Numbered from the stretch's first letter, positions 1-6,084 are shown. The stretch: 8,543 bases of DNA from an uncultured Verrucomicrobiota bacterium (GCA_937894935.1 CALAYC010000249.1:1-8543); one strand, 5' to 3'. Notes: a model not told the origin generated them from the letters alone. Numbers and translations: made by a program.

Positions 1-41
1 CGCCAGCGTTCGTTCTGAGCCAGAATCAAACTCTCCGTTAA
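1..41 (-). rRNA. rrs: 16S ribosomal RNA, 5' end only (runs off the left edge)
   Basis: Read on the minus strand, the first bases contain the universal 16S 5' signature AGAGTTTGATTCTGGCTC (the 27F primer region), followed by the AACGAACGCTGGCG helix sequence. Counting seven nucleotides upstream of AGAGTTTG, as in E. coli 16S, puts the mature 5' end near position 41. Only about 41 nt are present, so this is the tip of the gene. The AACGAACGCTGGCG form is usual in Verrucomicrobia and related PVC bacteria, though too short to place the organism firmly. The leader and promoters lie at 42-375, so this is the start of a transcription unit. Confidence 0.96.
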
Positions 42-50
42 AAAAACGTT

Positions 51-109
51 AGTCTGAATCCTGTCCGAGGATTAATCGGACGAATTGCAATTTTAAAACT
101 CTTCAGACT
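51..109 (-). other. Leader stem immediately upstream of 16S (possible processing stem)
   Basis: On the minus strand AGTCTGAA (109-102) and TTCAGACT (58-51) are a perfect 8-bp inverted repeat. They enclose a second hairpin, GTCCGA (81-76) with TCGGAC (68-63) around a 7-nt loop. The nested structure ends only about ten bases from the mature 16S. Leader stems near the 5' end of 16S commonly guide RNase III or other processing and early folding; that role here is inferred from position. Confidence 0.55.
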
Positions 110-162
110 CCGACGACTAACCATCTGAGCCTGAAGGGGCTCTCACTTATCGCACAATTCAA

Positions 163-175
163 TTTTCAAAGAGCA
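163..175 (-). promoter_or_regulatory. boxA antitermination element of the rRNA leader
   Basis: The minus strand reads TGCTCTTTGAAAA, a very close match to the bacterial rRNA boxA core (TGCTCTTTAACAA in E. coli). As RNA, boxA binds the NusB-NusE(S10) heterodimer and assembles the antitermination complex that lets polymerase cross the untranslated rRNA operon and aids rRNA folding. It sits about 120 nt before the 16S 5' end and directly follows the boxB-like hairpin. Confidence 0.78.
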
Positions 176-177
176 GC

Positions 178-206
178 GGGTGTTTCCACCCCAAAAATTT
201 TGCTGC
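178..206 (-). promoter_or_regulatory. boxB-like hairpin in the rRNA leader
   Basis: On the minus strand GGGTG-GAAA-CACCC (191-178) forms a 5-bp stem capped by a GNRA-type GAAA tetraloop. An outer pairing, GCAGC (206-202) with GCTGC (177-173), can stack under it across a one-sided A/T bulge. It lies immediately upstream of boxA, the same order as boxB-boxA in E. coli rRNA leaders. The function in antitermination is inferred from position and shape. Confidence 0.5.
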
Positions 207-247
207 TTACCCGTTCGGTTTTCTTCTCTCCGATTTCGGGAGCGCGG

Positions 248-293
248 ATATTATTTTTTCCGCACCGACTGTCAACTTGGTTTTTTGTTTTCC
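248..293 (-). promoter_or_regulatory. Candidate proximal rRNA promoter, consensus -35
   Basis: The minus strand shows a perfect -35 TTGACA (275-270), a 16-bp spacer and TAATAT (253-248), preceded by an A-rich stretch (293-277) that could serve as an UP element. Directly after the -10 comes the GC-rich CCGCGCTCCCG. GC-rich discriminators are the known feature that makes rRNA promoters sensitive to ppGpp and initiating-NTP levels, so stringent and growth-rate control is a reasonable inference. A start near 240 would give a leader of about 200 nt before the mature 16S. Confidence 0.66.
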
Positions 294-296
294 AGT

Positions 297-323
297 CTTC
301 CGTCGCCTCAGCGGCGAAGGACG
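297..323. repeat. Imperfect palindrome / hairpin between the two candidate rRNA promoters
   Basis: TCGCC (303-307) pairs with GGCGA (313-317) around a TCAGC loop. The stem extends outward as TCC with GGA after one mismatch, then continues weakly. It is a GC-rich island in an otherwise A/T-rich leader. No U-tract follows on either strand, so it is not a convincing intrinsic terminator. It could be a protein-binding site, a dispersed REP-like palindrome, or a structure at the 5' end of the distal transcript. There is no second copy in this window that would show it is dispersed. Confidence 0.5.
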
Positions 324-326
324 GAC

Positions 327-374
327 AAACTATCAGGAGTCATTTTTGATGCAAGAGTTTTTTAAAAAATTTTT
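327..374 (-). promoter_or_regulatory. Candidate distal rRNA promoter with UP-like A/T tract
   Basis: On the minus strand a run of A5-T6-A6 (positions 374 to 358) resembles the UP element that binds the alpha-subunit C-terminal domains at rRNA P1 promoters. It is followed by TTGCAT (354-349), a 16-bp spacer, and TAGTTT (332-327). A TG one base upstream of TAGTTT gives an extended -10 form. The -35 and -10 hexamers each match consensus at only about half their positions, so the UP-like tract and the location carry most of the weight. A start site near 320 would fall inside the hairpin at 297-323. Confidence 0.42.
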
Positions 375-478
375 CGGTTGTGTTTTCACCAATAAATTCA
401 GCCTCTTTCTTTAATTCCCGATTTTTCAGCAAAAAAATTTTCTACCGACTGCTTCTCCTGGCGAACGTTTGCGCGAAT

Positions 479-1243
479 TCAAACTCCCAAAACAGTCGCT
501 TTCGACAAACAAGCTAAGCGCAACCCCTCCAACGTCAAATTCGGTTCCACCGCTGTAATTTCAGGCATTTTTGCTGCAATTAATTGCGCATATCCGCCTG
601 TTGCGACGACTGCCAATCGTGACGCTTTCAACTCTCGTGTAAGCTCGCGAATCAATTCACGCACCAGACCGCGATAGCCATGCACGGCACCGACTAACAT
701 TGCGTGTTCTGTGCTTTTACCGATCGGCGATTTAACTTCGCGAATCCGAATTCTCGGCAAAAGGGCTGTGCGTTCGTGCAAATAATCCGTCATCGCAGCG
801 AGCCCTGGCGCAATGATTCCGCCAACATATTTTCCGCGCGCATCCACGACATCAAACGTCACTGCAGTACCAAAATCCACGACGACTGCGGGCGTTCCAA
901 AATGGTGCTTCACTGCAAGCGCATTAGCCAAACGATCCGGCCCGATTTTTTCCGGTTTCGGATAATCAATTCCCACTCCTTGCAGTGTTTTGTGAGTGAG
1001 TTTCATCGCTCGCAGCTTCCAAATTTCTTGAACTGCTTTTTGAACTTTGGGCGTCGCGCGAGGCACCACACTGCAAATTCCTGCATCGGTAATTTTCGAT
1101 TTACCAACGAAGCGTCGCAACGCCGCGGCTGCATTCCCCGTCAGAAATTTTGCCGTAGCAATGTCTGTCTGACGCAACACGCGTGATTCATTTGCCAAAC
1201 CGACGTGAGTGTTTGTGTTGCCGATGTCGAAGAGTAAAATCAT
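479..1243 (-). CDS. coaX: Type III pantothenate kinase (CoaX)
   Basis: It phosphorylates pantothenate to 4'-phosphopantothenate using ATP, the first committed step of CoA synthesis, in the cytoplasm. The 254-residue length is normal for the family. Visible family motifs of the acetate/sugar-kinase fold are DIGNTN at 6-11 (phosphate binding, with Asp6), GPDRLAN at 101-107 (containing the conserved catalytic Asp103), VDFGTAVTFD at 122-131, GGIIAPG at 141-147, and TGGY near 215 with LTLEGL near 236. Type III enzymes are known to need a monovalent cation and to resist CoA feedback inhibition. The ATG overlaps the birA stop in an ATGA arrangement, so translation is probably coupled and the two form an operon. 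The stop lies just upstream of the rRNA promoter region with no clear terminator between. Confidence 0.96.
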   Translation of the reverse strand: MILLFDIGNTNTHVGLANESRVLRQTDIATAKFLTGNAAAALRRFVGKSKITDAGICSVVPRATPKVQKAVQEIWKLRAMKLTHKTLQGVGIDYPKPEKIGPDRLANALAVKHHFGTPAVVVDFGTAVTFDVVDARGKYVGGIIAPGLAAMTDYLHERTALLPRIRIREVKSPIGKSTEHAMLVGAVHGYRGLVRELIRELTRELKASRLAVVATGGYAQLIAAKMPEITAVEPNLTLEGLRLACLSKATVLGV

Positions 1244-2220
1244 TTTTCCACTGTGACGTCGCCGCCGATAACGCGTTCAAGCCTTCCATGTTCCGTGCGT
1301 AAAAGCAGCGCGCCATCTTGATCCAACGATTCCGCGCAACCTCGTAATTTTCGCGCCCCAATACCAATCACCACGTGTTGACCGATAGTCGTGCAACACT
1401 CCTCCCATTCGTCCGCCAGCTCTGCGAATTTCCCCCGACATACACGATCGTAATCAGTATCCAGTTCTCGCAAGATCGCCGTAGCCAATTCCGCGCGCTG
1501 CACCAGTTTCCCCAACTCAATCCGCAAGGACGTAGCAGTCCTGCGCAACTCCACCGGAAACTCGCTCGTAGTGACATTCACACTCACGCCGATTCCCAGC
1601 GTGACATGTTTCACGCGATCCATCTCCGCGCTGAGTTCCGTCAAAATACCAACCAACTTTTTCCCCCGACACAGAATATCGTTAGGCCATTTGATTTCCG
1701 TTCGCAGACCGGTCACCTGATAGATCGCGCGCCAGATTGCGGTCGCAGCAGCTACAGTTAATTGCGTCGTTTCCTGCGGACGCAAATGAGGTCGCAACAA
1801 AACTGAAAACCACAATCCCTTTCGCGCCGGCGAAACCCACGCTCGCCCCAATCGTCCGCGCCCTTTCGCCTGCGACTCGGCAAAAACGACGACGCCTTCT
1901 TTCACTCCGTCGCGCGCCAGTTTTTCCACCACGTCATTGGTAGAATTCGTTTGCTCGAAGACGCGAATATCGCGACCAATCACTTTAGTTTTGCCAAGTC
2001 GCGCCAACAAATCATCTGCATGGAGCAAATCGGGAGAACTGATGAGGCGATATCCAAACACCGGGCTGGCTTCGATTTCGTAACCCAGCTTACGCATCTC
2101 CGTGATGCGTGCCCAAATCGCCGCGCGCGTAATTCCGAGCCGTTGAGAAAGTTCTGCGCCTGAGACGCCAGCGCTCTCCGCGGCGCGGAGGGCCATCAGG
2201 ATTTGGGTGTCCGTTGTCAC
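1240..2220 (-). CDS. birA: Bifunctional biotin--[acetyl-CoA carboxylase] ligase / biotin repressor (BirA)
   Basis: It activates biotin to biotinyl-5'-AMP and transfers it to the lysine of biotin carboxyl carrier proteins. With an N-terminal winged helix it can also act as a DNA-binding repressor. From the GTG at 2220 the product is 326 residues, close to E. coli BirA (about 320). Visible are the helix-turn-helix at roughly 19-49 (GAELSQRLGITRAAIW), STND near 93, the biotinyl-AMP loop GRGRLGRAW at 120-128, KWPNDI at 177-182, GKKLVGIL at 186-193, GIGVSVNV near 210, and a C-terminal SH3-like end with IGGDV. The frame stays open to 2388. An ATG at 2307 with GAGG just upstream would add 29 residues but would leave only 9 bp to the divergent kdsD. 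I prefer 2220 on length and spacing. coaX follows with a 4-bp overlap. Confidence 0.93.
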   Translation of the reverse strand: MTTDTQILMALRAAESAGVSGAELSQRLGITRAAIWARITEMRKLGYEIEASPVFGYRLISSPDLLHADDLLARLGKTKVIGRDIRVFEQTNSTNDVVEKLARDGVKEGVVVFAESQAKGRGRLGRAWVSPARKGLWFSVLLRPHLRPQETTQLTVAAATAIWRAIYQVTGLRTEIKWPNDILCRGKKLVGILTELSAEMDRVKHVTLGIGVSVNVTTSEFPVELRRTATSLRIELGKLVQRAELATAILRELDTDYDRVCRGKFAELADEWEECCTTIGQHVVIGIGARKLRGCAESLDQDGALLLRTEHGRLERVIGGDVTVEK

Positions 2221-2233
2221 GATGCGCGCCCGC

Positions 2234-2262
2234 TTTGTAGCCGTCCGTTCCAGGCAACGCAA
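2234..2262 (-). promoter_or_regulatory. Candidate birA-coaX promoter
   Basis: In the gap between the divergent birA and kdsD starts, the minus strand has TTGCGT (2262-2257), an exact 17-bp spacer and TACAAA (2239-2234). Both hexamers are partial consensus matches (4 of 6 each). A start about seven bases after the -10 would lie only some six bases from the birA GTG at 2220, giving a nearly leaderless message. If the longer ATG-2307 form of BirA is real, this site would be inside the gene and not its promoter. Confidence 0.33.
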
Positions 2263-2316
2263 GTTTGCTCCTGCTTCTGCATTGAATTGCCACGTGACTC
2301 TTCGCATCCTCGCCTC

Positions 2317-3288
2317 GTGACTTATCTGTCCAGAGCCCGTCAGGTTTTCGATATCGAACTCGCGGCACTCAAAGCCGTGCGCTCCCAACTCAATCGCTCG
2401 TTTGATGACGCCGTTGCCACCATCTGTGATGCGTTAAGCCGTCGCAATAAAGTCGTCATCGTCGGCATTGGCAAATCCGGCAACGTCGGCGCAAAAATCG
2501 CCGCGACCCTCACCAGCACCGGCACGACCAGCGTCGTCCTGAACAGCGTGGACGCGCTCCACGGCGATCTCGGAATTATCAACGACGGCGACATCGTTCT
2601 CGCGTTGAGTTACTCCGGTGAATCTGAAGAATTGCTGAATCTCCTTCCCGCCATCAAACGTTTCTCCGTTAAAATCATTTCGTTCACCGGCGGACTGAAA
2701 TCTTCACTCGCACGTCACAGCGACATCATCCTGAACGTGCACGTGCCCAAAGAAGCCTGCCCCTTCAATCTCGCGCCCACCTCCAGCACCACCGCAATGC
2801 TTGTAATGGGCGATGCACTTGCGATGGCCGTGCTGCAGGCGCGCGGTTTCAAGCAAAGCGATTTTGCCAAATATCATCCAAGCGGCGCCATCGGTCGCGC
2901 GATGTTGTTGCGCGTTGGTGAAATTATGCGCACCGGCGAGCGCAATGCCGTCGCCAATGAAAAATTGAGCGTCAAAGAAGCGCTACTCGTAATGACCAAA
3001 GCCAAGTCTGGAAGTCTCGCCGTCGTGAACGCTCACGGCAAACTGATCGGCATTTTCACCGACGGCGATTTTCGGCGCAAAATGTCCGCCGACGAACAAC
3101 TGCTCACGCGCTCGTTGAAATCCGTGATGACTCCGAATCCGATTTGCATTCGTGAAAATGCCCTCGCCGCTGAAGCGCTGAAAATTTTCGATGAACGCAA
3201 CATCGACGACCTTATCGTCGTAAATGTAAAACGGGAACCCGTCGGTTTGATTGATTCGCAAGACCTGCCGAAGTTGAAAATCATGTAA
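2317..3288 (+). CDS. kdsD: D-arabinose-5-phosphate isomerase (KdsD/KpsF/GutQ family)
   Basis: It interconverts D-ribulose 5-phosphate and D-arabinose 5-phosphate, the first step toward Kdo and thus the LPS core. From the GTG at 2317 (beginning VTYLSRARQVF) the protein is 323 residues, against 328 for E. coli KdsD, and the usual N-terminal helix is complete. An SIS domain covers about 10-185, with GIGKSG at 50-55, HGDLG at 82-86, SYSGESEE at 98-105, APTSSTTA at 153-160 and HPSGAIG at 187-193. Two CBS domains follow (about 204-323). The four residues known in E. coli KdsD (Lys59, His88, Glu111, His193) align here as Lys53, His82, Glu105 and His187 with a constant offset of six. The usual HPGG is HPSG. 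The frame is open back to an ATG at 2203, but that would overlap birA; no good ribosome-binding site is visible at 2317. The esterase gene begins 7 bp after the stop. Confidence 0.92.
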   Translation: MTYLSRARQVFDIELAALKAVRSQLNRSFDDAVATICDALSRRNKVVIVGIGKSGNVGAKIAATLTSTGTTSVVLNSVDALHGDLGIINDGDIVLALSYSGESEELLNLLPAIKRFSVKIISFTGGLKSSLARHSDIILNVHVPKEACPFNLAPTSSTTAMLVMGDALAMAVLQARGFKQSDFAKYHPSGAIGRAMLLRVGEIMRTGERNAVANEKLSVKEALLVMTKAKSGSLAVVNAHGKLIGIFTDGDFRRKMSADEQLLTRSLKSVMTPNPICIRENALAAEALKIFDERNIDDLIVVNVKREPVGLIDSQDLPKLKIM

Positions 3289-3295
3289 TTCCACA

Positions 3296-4033
3296 ATGAA
3301 ACCACTATCACTGCTCCTTTCTACGCTCGCTCTTGTTGCCACCATGAACGCCCATTCGCAGCTCACAAACGCTACTTTCAAATGGCAAACTTCCCGCAGC
3401 GGCGAGTTGAATTATCTGCTCTACCTGCCCACTGATTACATACAGGGGGCCGACAAAAAATGGCCGCTCATGTTGTTTCTGCACGGCGCCGGCGAGCGCG
3501 GCAACGACGTCAACCGCGTAGCGATTCACGGTCCGCTCAGTCATGTGAAACAAGGCACAAACTTTCCGTTCATCATCGTCGCGCCGCAATGTCCTGCAGG
3601 ACAACTTTGGGAAAATGAACCGCTGCTTCAGTTGCTCGATAAAATCACCGCCGACTATCGCGTGGATACCAATCGCATTTATCTCACCGGTCTGAGCATG
3701 GGTGGTTACGGCACGTGGAAACTTGGTCTCGCGCATCCGGAAAAATTCGCCGCGCTCGCCCCGATCTGTGGCGGCGTAAACATGATCGATGTCATCCTTG
3801 GCACTCGCGACAAACGGAAACATCTGGAAAGACTTCCCATCTGGGCGTTTCACGGCGAAAAAGACGAAGTCGTTCCACTGAACGAATCTGAACGCATCGT
3901 CAATGGATTGAAACAGGCCGGAATGACAAATGTCCGTTTGACCGTCTATCCTGACGTGCGACACGATTCCTGGAAGCCGGCTTACGCTGATCCCGGGTTT
4001 TACGAGTGGCTGCTTCAGCAGAAAATTCCCTGA
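3296..4033 (+). CDS. Exported alpha/beta-hydrolase esterase (dienelactone hydrolase / PHB-depolymerase-like)
   Basis: This 245-residue protein has a typical signal peptide: Lys2, a leucine-rich core, and a likely cleavage after the MNA ending at residue 19. The mature part therefore acts outside the cytoplasm. The alpha/beta-hydrolase fold is shown by the oxyanion segment FLHGAGERG at 61-69, the nucleophile elbow GLSMGGYGTW at 132-141 (Ser134), an acid in GEKDEVVP (Asp190) and RHDSW at 222-226 (His223). This pattern fits secreted carboxylesterases of the phospholipase/carboxylesterase and PHB-depolymerase groups, often found with polysaccharide-degrading enzymes; the substrate cannot be read from sequence. 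It starts 7 bp after kdsD, suggesting co-transcription, although the functions do not obviously connect. No Shine-Dalgarno sequence is visible, but this ATG is needed to give the complete signal peptide. Confidence 0.85.
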   Translation: MKPLSLLLSTLALVATMNAHSQLTNATFKWQTSRSGELNYLLYLPTDYIQGADKKWPLMLFLHGAGERGNDVNRVAIHGPLSHVKQGTNFPFIIVAPQCPAGQLWENEPLLQLLDKITADYRVDTNRIYLTGLSMGGYGTWKLGLAHPEKFAALAPICGGVNMIDVILGTRDKRKHLERLPIWAFHGEKDEVVPLNESERIVNGLKQAGMTNVRLTVYPDVRHDSWKPAYADPGFYEWLLQQKIP

Positions 4034-4087
4034 ACTTCCTTGCAGAACTCACGAGAAATTCATTTTTAAATCCACCTCTGCGGTCAT

Positions 4088-4130
4088 CACGCTCTGCGTG
4101 TTTCTATGCAGGACTGAAGCAGAATCAGTC
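4088..4130 (+). terminator. Weak hairpins between the esterase gene and htpG (possible terminator)
   Basis: CACGC-TCT-GCGTG (4088-4100) is followed by TTTCT, a short terminator-like form for the kdsD-esterase unit. A second hairpin, GACTGA (4112-4117) with TCAGTC (4125-4130), lies just after it without a U-tract. Both stems are short, so termination may be partial. Confidence 0.28.
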
Positions 4131-4180
4131 CATTCACCATCTTGACGCGCGCCGCTCGGCTTCGCTAACCATTAACGGCT

Positions 4181-6025
4181 ATGAGTAAACCGGAAACCCA
4201 TCAATTTCAGGCGGAAATTCAGCAGTTGCTGAATATCGTCATTCACTCGCTTTACACCGATAAAGAAATTTTTGTCCGCGAACTCATTTCCAACGCAGCG
4301 GATGCCTGCGAAAAATTACGCTTCAATCAATCGTCCGGAAAACCCGTTCACCAATCTGAAACCGCGCCTACCATCGCTATCAGCACCGACGATAAAGCGG
4401 GCACGATTACCATCACGGATACCGGGTGCGGCATGACGCATGGCGAACTGGTGGAAAATCTCGGCACGATTGCGCATTCGGGCACGAAGGCATTTTTAAA
4501 ACAACTCGCGGAGAATAAAAAACCGGACGTCAATCTCATCGGCCAGTTCGGCGTTGGATTTTATTCCGCTTTCATGGTTGCCAAGAAAGTGACCGTGCTG
4601 AGTCGCTCATTTGTTCCCGAAGAATCCGGTTGGCAATGGTCCAGTGAAGGCATGGGCGGCTACGAAATTACGCCGGTCGCTGACCTGCCCCGCGGCACAA
4701 AAATCACTCTGGAGCTGAAAGACGACGCCAAAGAGTTTGCGCAGGAATATACGATTGAACGCATCATCAAACGTTATTCGAGCTTCGTGCCGTTTCCGAT
4801 CGAACTGAACGGCAAACGCCAGAACACCGTTCAGGCTATCTGGGCGCGGAACAAAAACGAAATCAAAGAAGAGGAATACAACGAGTTTTATACGTTCGTC
4901 GGCCATGACCACGACAAGCCGCTGTTCCGACTTCACTTCTCAGCCGACGCACCATTGGCGATTCAGGCGCTGCTCTTCGTGCCGCAACGGAATTTCGAGA
5001 GCATGGGCATGGGTCGAATGGATTCCGAAGTGAATCTCTACTGCCGCAAAGTTTTGATTCAAGCCAAAGCCAAAGGCTTGTTCCCGGAATGGTTGCGTTT
5101 CCTCAAAGGCGTGGTGGACAGCGAAGATTTACCGCTCAACATCTCGCGCGAGACGATGCAGGACACGTCGCTCATGCAGAAGTTGAACAAGGTGCTGACG
5201 TCGCGTTTCCTGAAATTCCTCGACGAGCAATCGGAAAAAGACGCCGAGTCTTACGAAAAATTTTACACCGAATATCAGCGCTTCCTCAAAGAAGGTGTCG
5301 TCACGGATCTCACGCATAAAGAAGCGCTCGGCAAACTGCTGCGCTTCGAATCATCGGCGCTGGATAAGGGCAAACTCACGTCGCTCGCCGATTACGTGAA
5401 ACGCATGCCGTCTGAGCAAAAGGAAATTTATTGCCTGCTCGCACCCAATCGCGCCGCTGCGGAAGCGAGCCCATACTTCGAAGTTTTCAAAGAACGCAAA
5501 TTCGAAGTCCTGTTCCTTTACGATCCCTGGGACGAATTTGTGATAAAACATTTGCACGAATTCGACAGTAAACCGCTCCGCCTCGCTGAGAAAGCGGACC
5601 TGAATCTGAGCCAGAAGAAAGAGGGCGCTCTATCCGAAGATGCCGCAAAATCGCTCGCCGGTTGGTTGAAAGAAACGCTCGGCGACAAAGTCGGCGAAGT
5701 GCGTGTTTCGCAACGGCTCGTCGAAAGTCCGGCCGTGGTGGTGGATTCAGATAAATTCATGACCGCCAGCATGCGCCGCATCATGAAAGCGATGAAACAG
5801 GACGGTCCGGACACGACCACGACAAAACACGATCTTGAAATCAATCCGGCGCACCCGATCATTTCGCGTCTCGATGCTATGCGGCAGAAAGATTCCGAAC
5901 TCGCCGCCAGTGTCGCCGAGCAGATTCTCGACAACGCGCGCGTCGCAGCGGGATTGCTGGAAGATCCGCGCGCGATGGTCAGTCGCTTGAATCAACTGCT
6001 GGAAAAAGTTTTGGCGAAAGCGTAG
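4181..6025 (+). CDS. htpG: Molecular chaperone HtpG (bacterial Hsp90)
   Basis: This is an ATP-driven homodimeric chaperone of the cytoplasm that remodels client proteins with the DnaK system. The 614 residues compare with 624 in E. coli HtpG. The N-terminal GHKL ATPase domain shows ELISNAADAC at 34-43 (Glu34 for hydrolysis, Asn38 for Mg), DTGCGM at 80-85 (nucleotide-binding Asp), GTIAHSG at 95-101 and GQFGVGFYS at 121-129 in the lid. The middle domain has LPLNISRE at 317-324, whose Arg323 matches the ATP-contacting arginine. The C-terminal dimerization domain ends with LLEKVLAKA. All key residues are present, so it should be active. It stands alone, 147 bp after the esterase gene. The ATG is preceded by no clear Shine-Dalgarno sequence. 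A strong terminator follows 31 bp after the stop. I see no CIRCE element, and only a poor match to a heat-shock sigma promoter. Confidence 0.97.
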   Translation: MSKPETHQFQAEIQQLLNIVIHSLYTDKEIFVRELISNAADACEKLRFNQSSGKPVHQSETAPTIAISTDDKAGTITITDTGCGMTHGELVENLGTIAHSGTKAFLKQLAENKKPDVNLIGQFGVGFYSAFMVAKKVTVLSRSFVPEESGWQWSSEGMGGYEITPVADLPRGTKITLELKDDAKEFAQEYTIERIIKRYSSFVPFPIELNGKRQNTVQAIWARNKNEIKEEEYNEFYTFVGHDHDKPLFRLHFSADAPLAIQALLFVPQRNFESMGMGRMDSEVNLYCRKVLIQAKAKGLFPEWLRFLKGVVDSEDLPLNISRETMQDTSLMQKLNKVLTSRFLKFLDEQSEKDAESYEKFYTEYQRFLKEGVVTDLTHKEALGKLLRFESSALDKGKLTSLADYVKRMPSEQKEIYCLLAPNRAAAEASPYFEVFKERKFEVLFLYDPWDEFVIKHLHEFDSKPLRLAEKADLNLSQKKEGALSEDAAKSLAGWLKETLGDKVGEVRVSQRLVESPAVVVDSDKFMTASMRRIMKAMKQDGPDTTTTKHDLEINPAHPIISRLDAMRQKDSELAASVAEQILDNARVAAGLLEDPRAMVSRLNQLLEKVLAKA

Positions 6026-6053
6026 TTGGTTCGAGTTACCGAAAACTTTGCAC

Positions 6054-6084
6054 AAAAAAACGCCGCCTTAACGGGCGGCGTTTT
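6054..6084. terminator. Bidirectional intrinsic terminator between convergent genes
   Basis: AAAACGCCGCC (6057-6067) and GGCGGCGTTTT (6074-6084) form a perfect 11-bp inverted repeat with a TTAACG loop. Downstream on the plus strand is TTTTGATTT, ending htpG. On the minus strand the T-run is seven long, ending the secreted-protein gene that stops at 6111. The stem has seven G-C pairs plus A-T pairs extending it. Confidence 0.93.

Larger units (their letters stand above)
42..478 (-). promoter_or_regulatory. rRNA operon leader and promoter region (no protein gene)
   Basis: This 437-bp stretch between the coaX stop and the 16S 5' end is markedly A/T-rich and has no credible protein gene. Read on the minus strand it contains, in order, an A/T tract, two candidate sigma-70-type promoters, a compact hairpin between them, a boxB-like hairpin, boxA, a small GAGCC/GGCTC hairpin at 127-142, and an 8-bp stem enclosing another hairpin just before the 16S. 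That order matches what is known of bacterial rRNA leaders (promoter, antitermination signals, processing stem). Individual parts are listed separately. No strong intrinsic terminator is visible between coaX and these promoters. Confidence 0.85.

Noticed and set aside
180..365. Plus-strand open frame of 61 codons in the rRNA leader
   Set aside because: It runs antisense through the rRNA promoters and boxA, has biased Phe/Arg content from the A/T tracts, and has no ribosome-binding site.
704..1186. Plus-strand open frame of 160 codons opposite coaX
   Set aside because: It is wholly antisense to a well-conserved gene, with Cys/His/Arg-rich composition typical of a reverse-strand shadow.
2235..2262. 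Possible BirA operator halves TTGTAGCC and GGCAACGCAA
   Set aside because: They resemble the ends of the E. coli TTGTAAACC...GGTTTACAA operator only loosely, and the spacing is about 10 instead of 14-16 bp.
4142..4171. TTGACG followed about 17-18 bp later by CTAACCA as an htpG promoter, or CTTGACG as a heat-shock sigma -35
   Set aside because: The -10 half is a poor match for either sigma factor and would leave only about ten bases before the ATG. No CIRCE inverted repeat is present.
4006..4188. Plus-strand open frame of 60 codons between the esterase and htpG
   Set aside because: It overlaps both neighbours' coding ends, has no recognisable domain, signal peptide or ribosome-binding site, and contains the hairpins described there.
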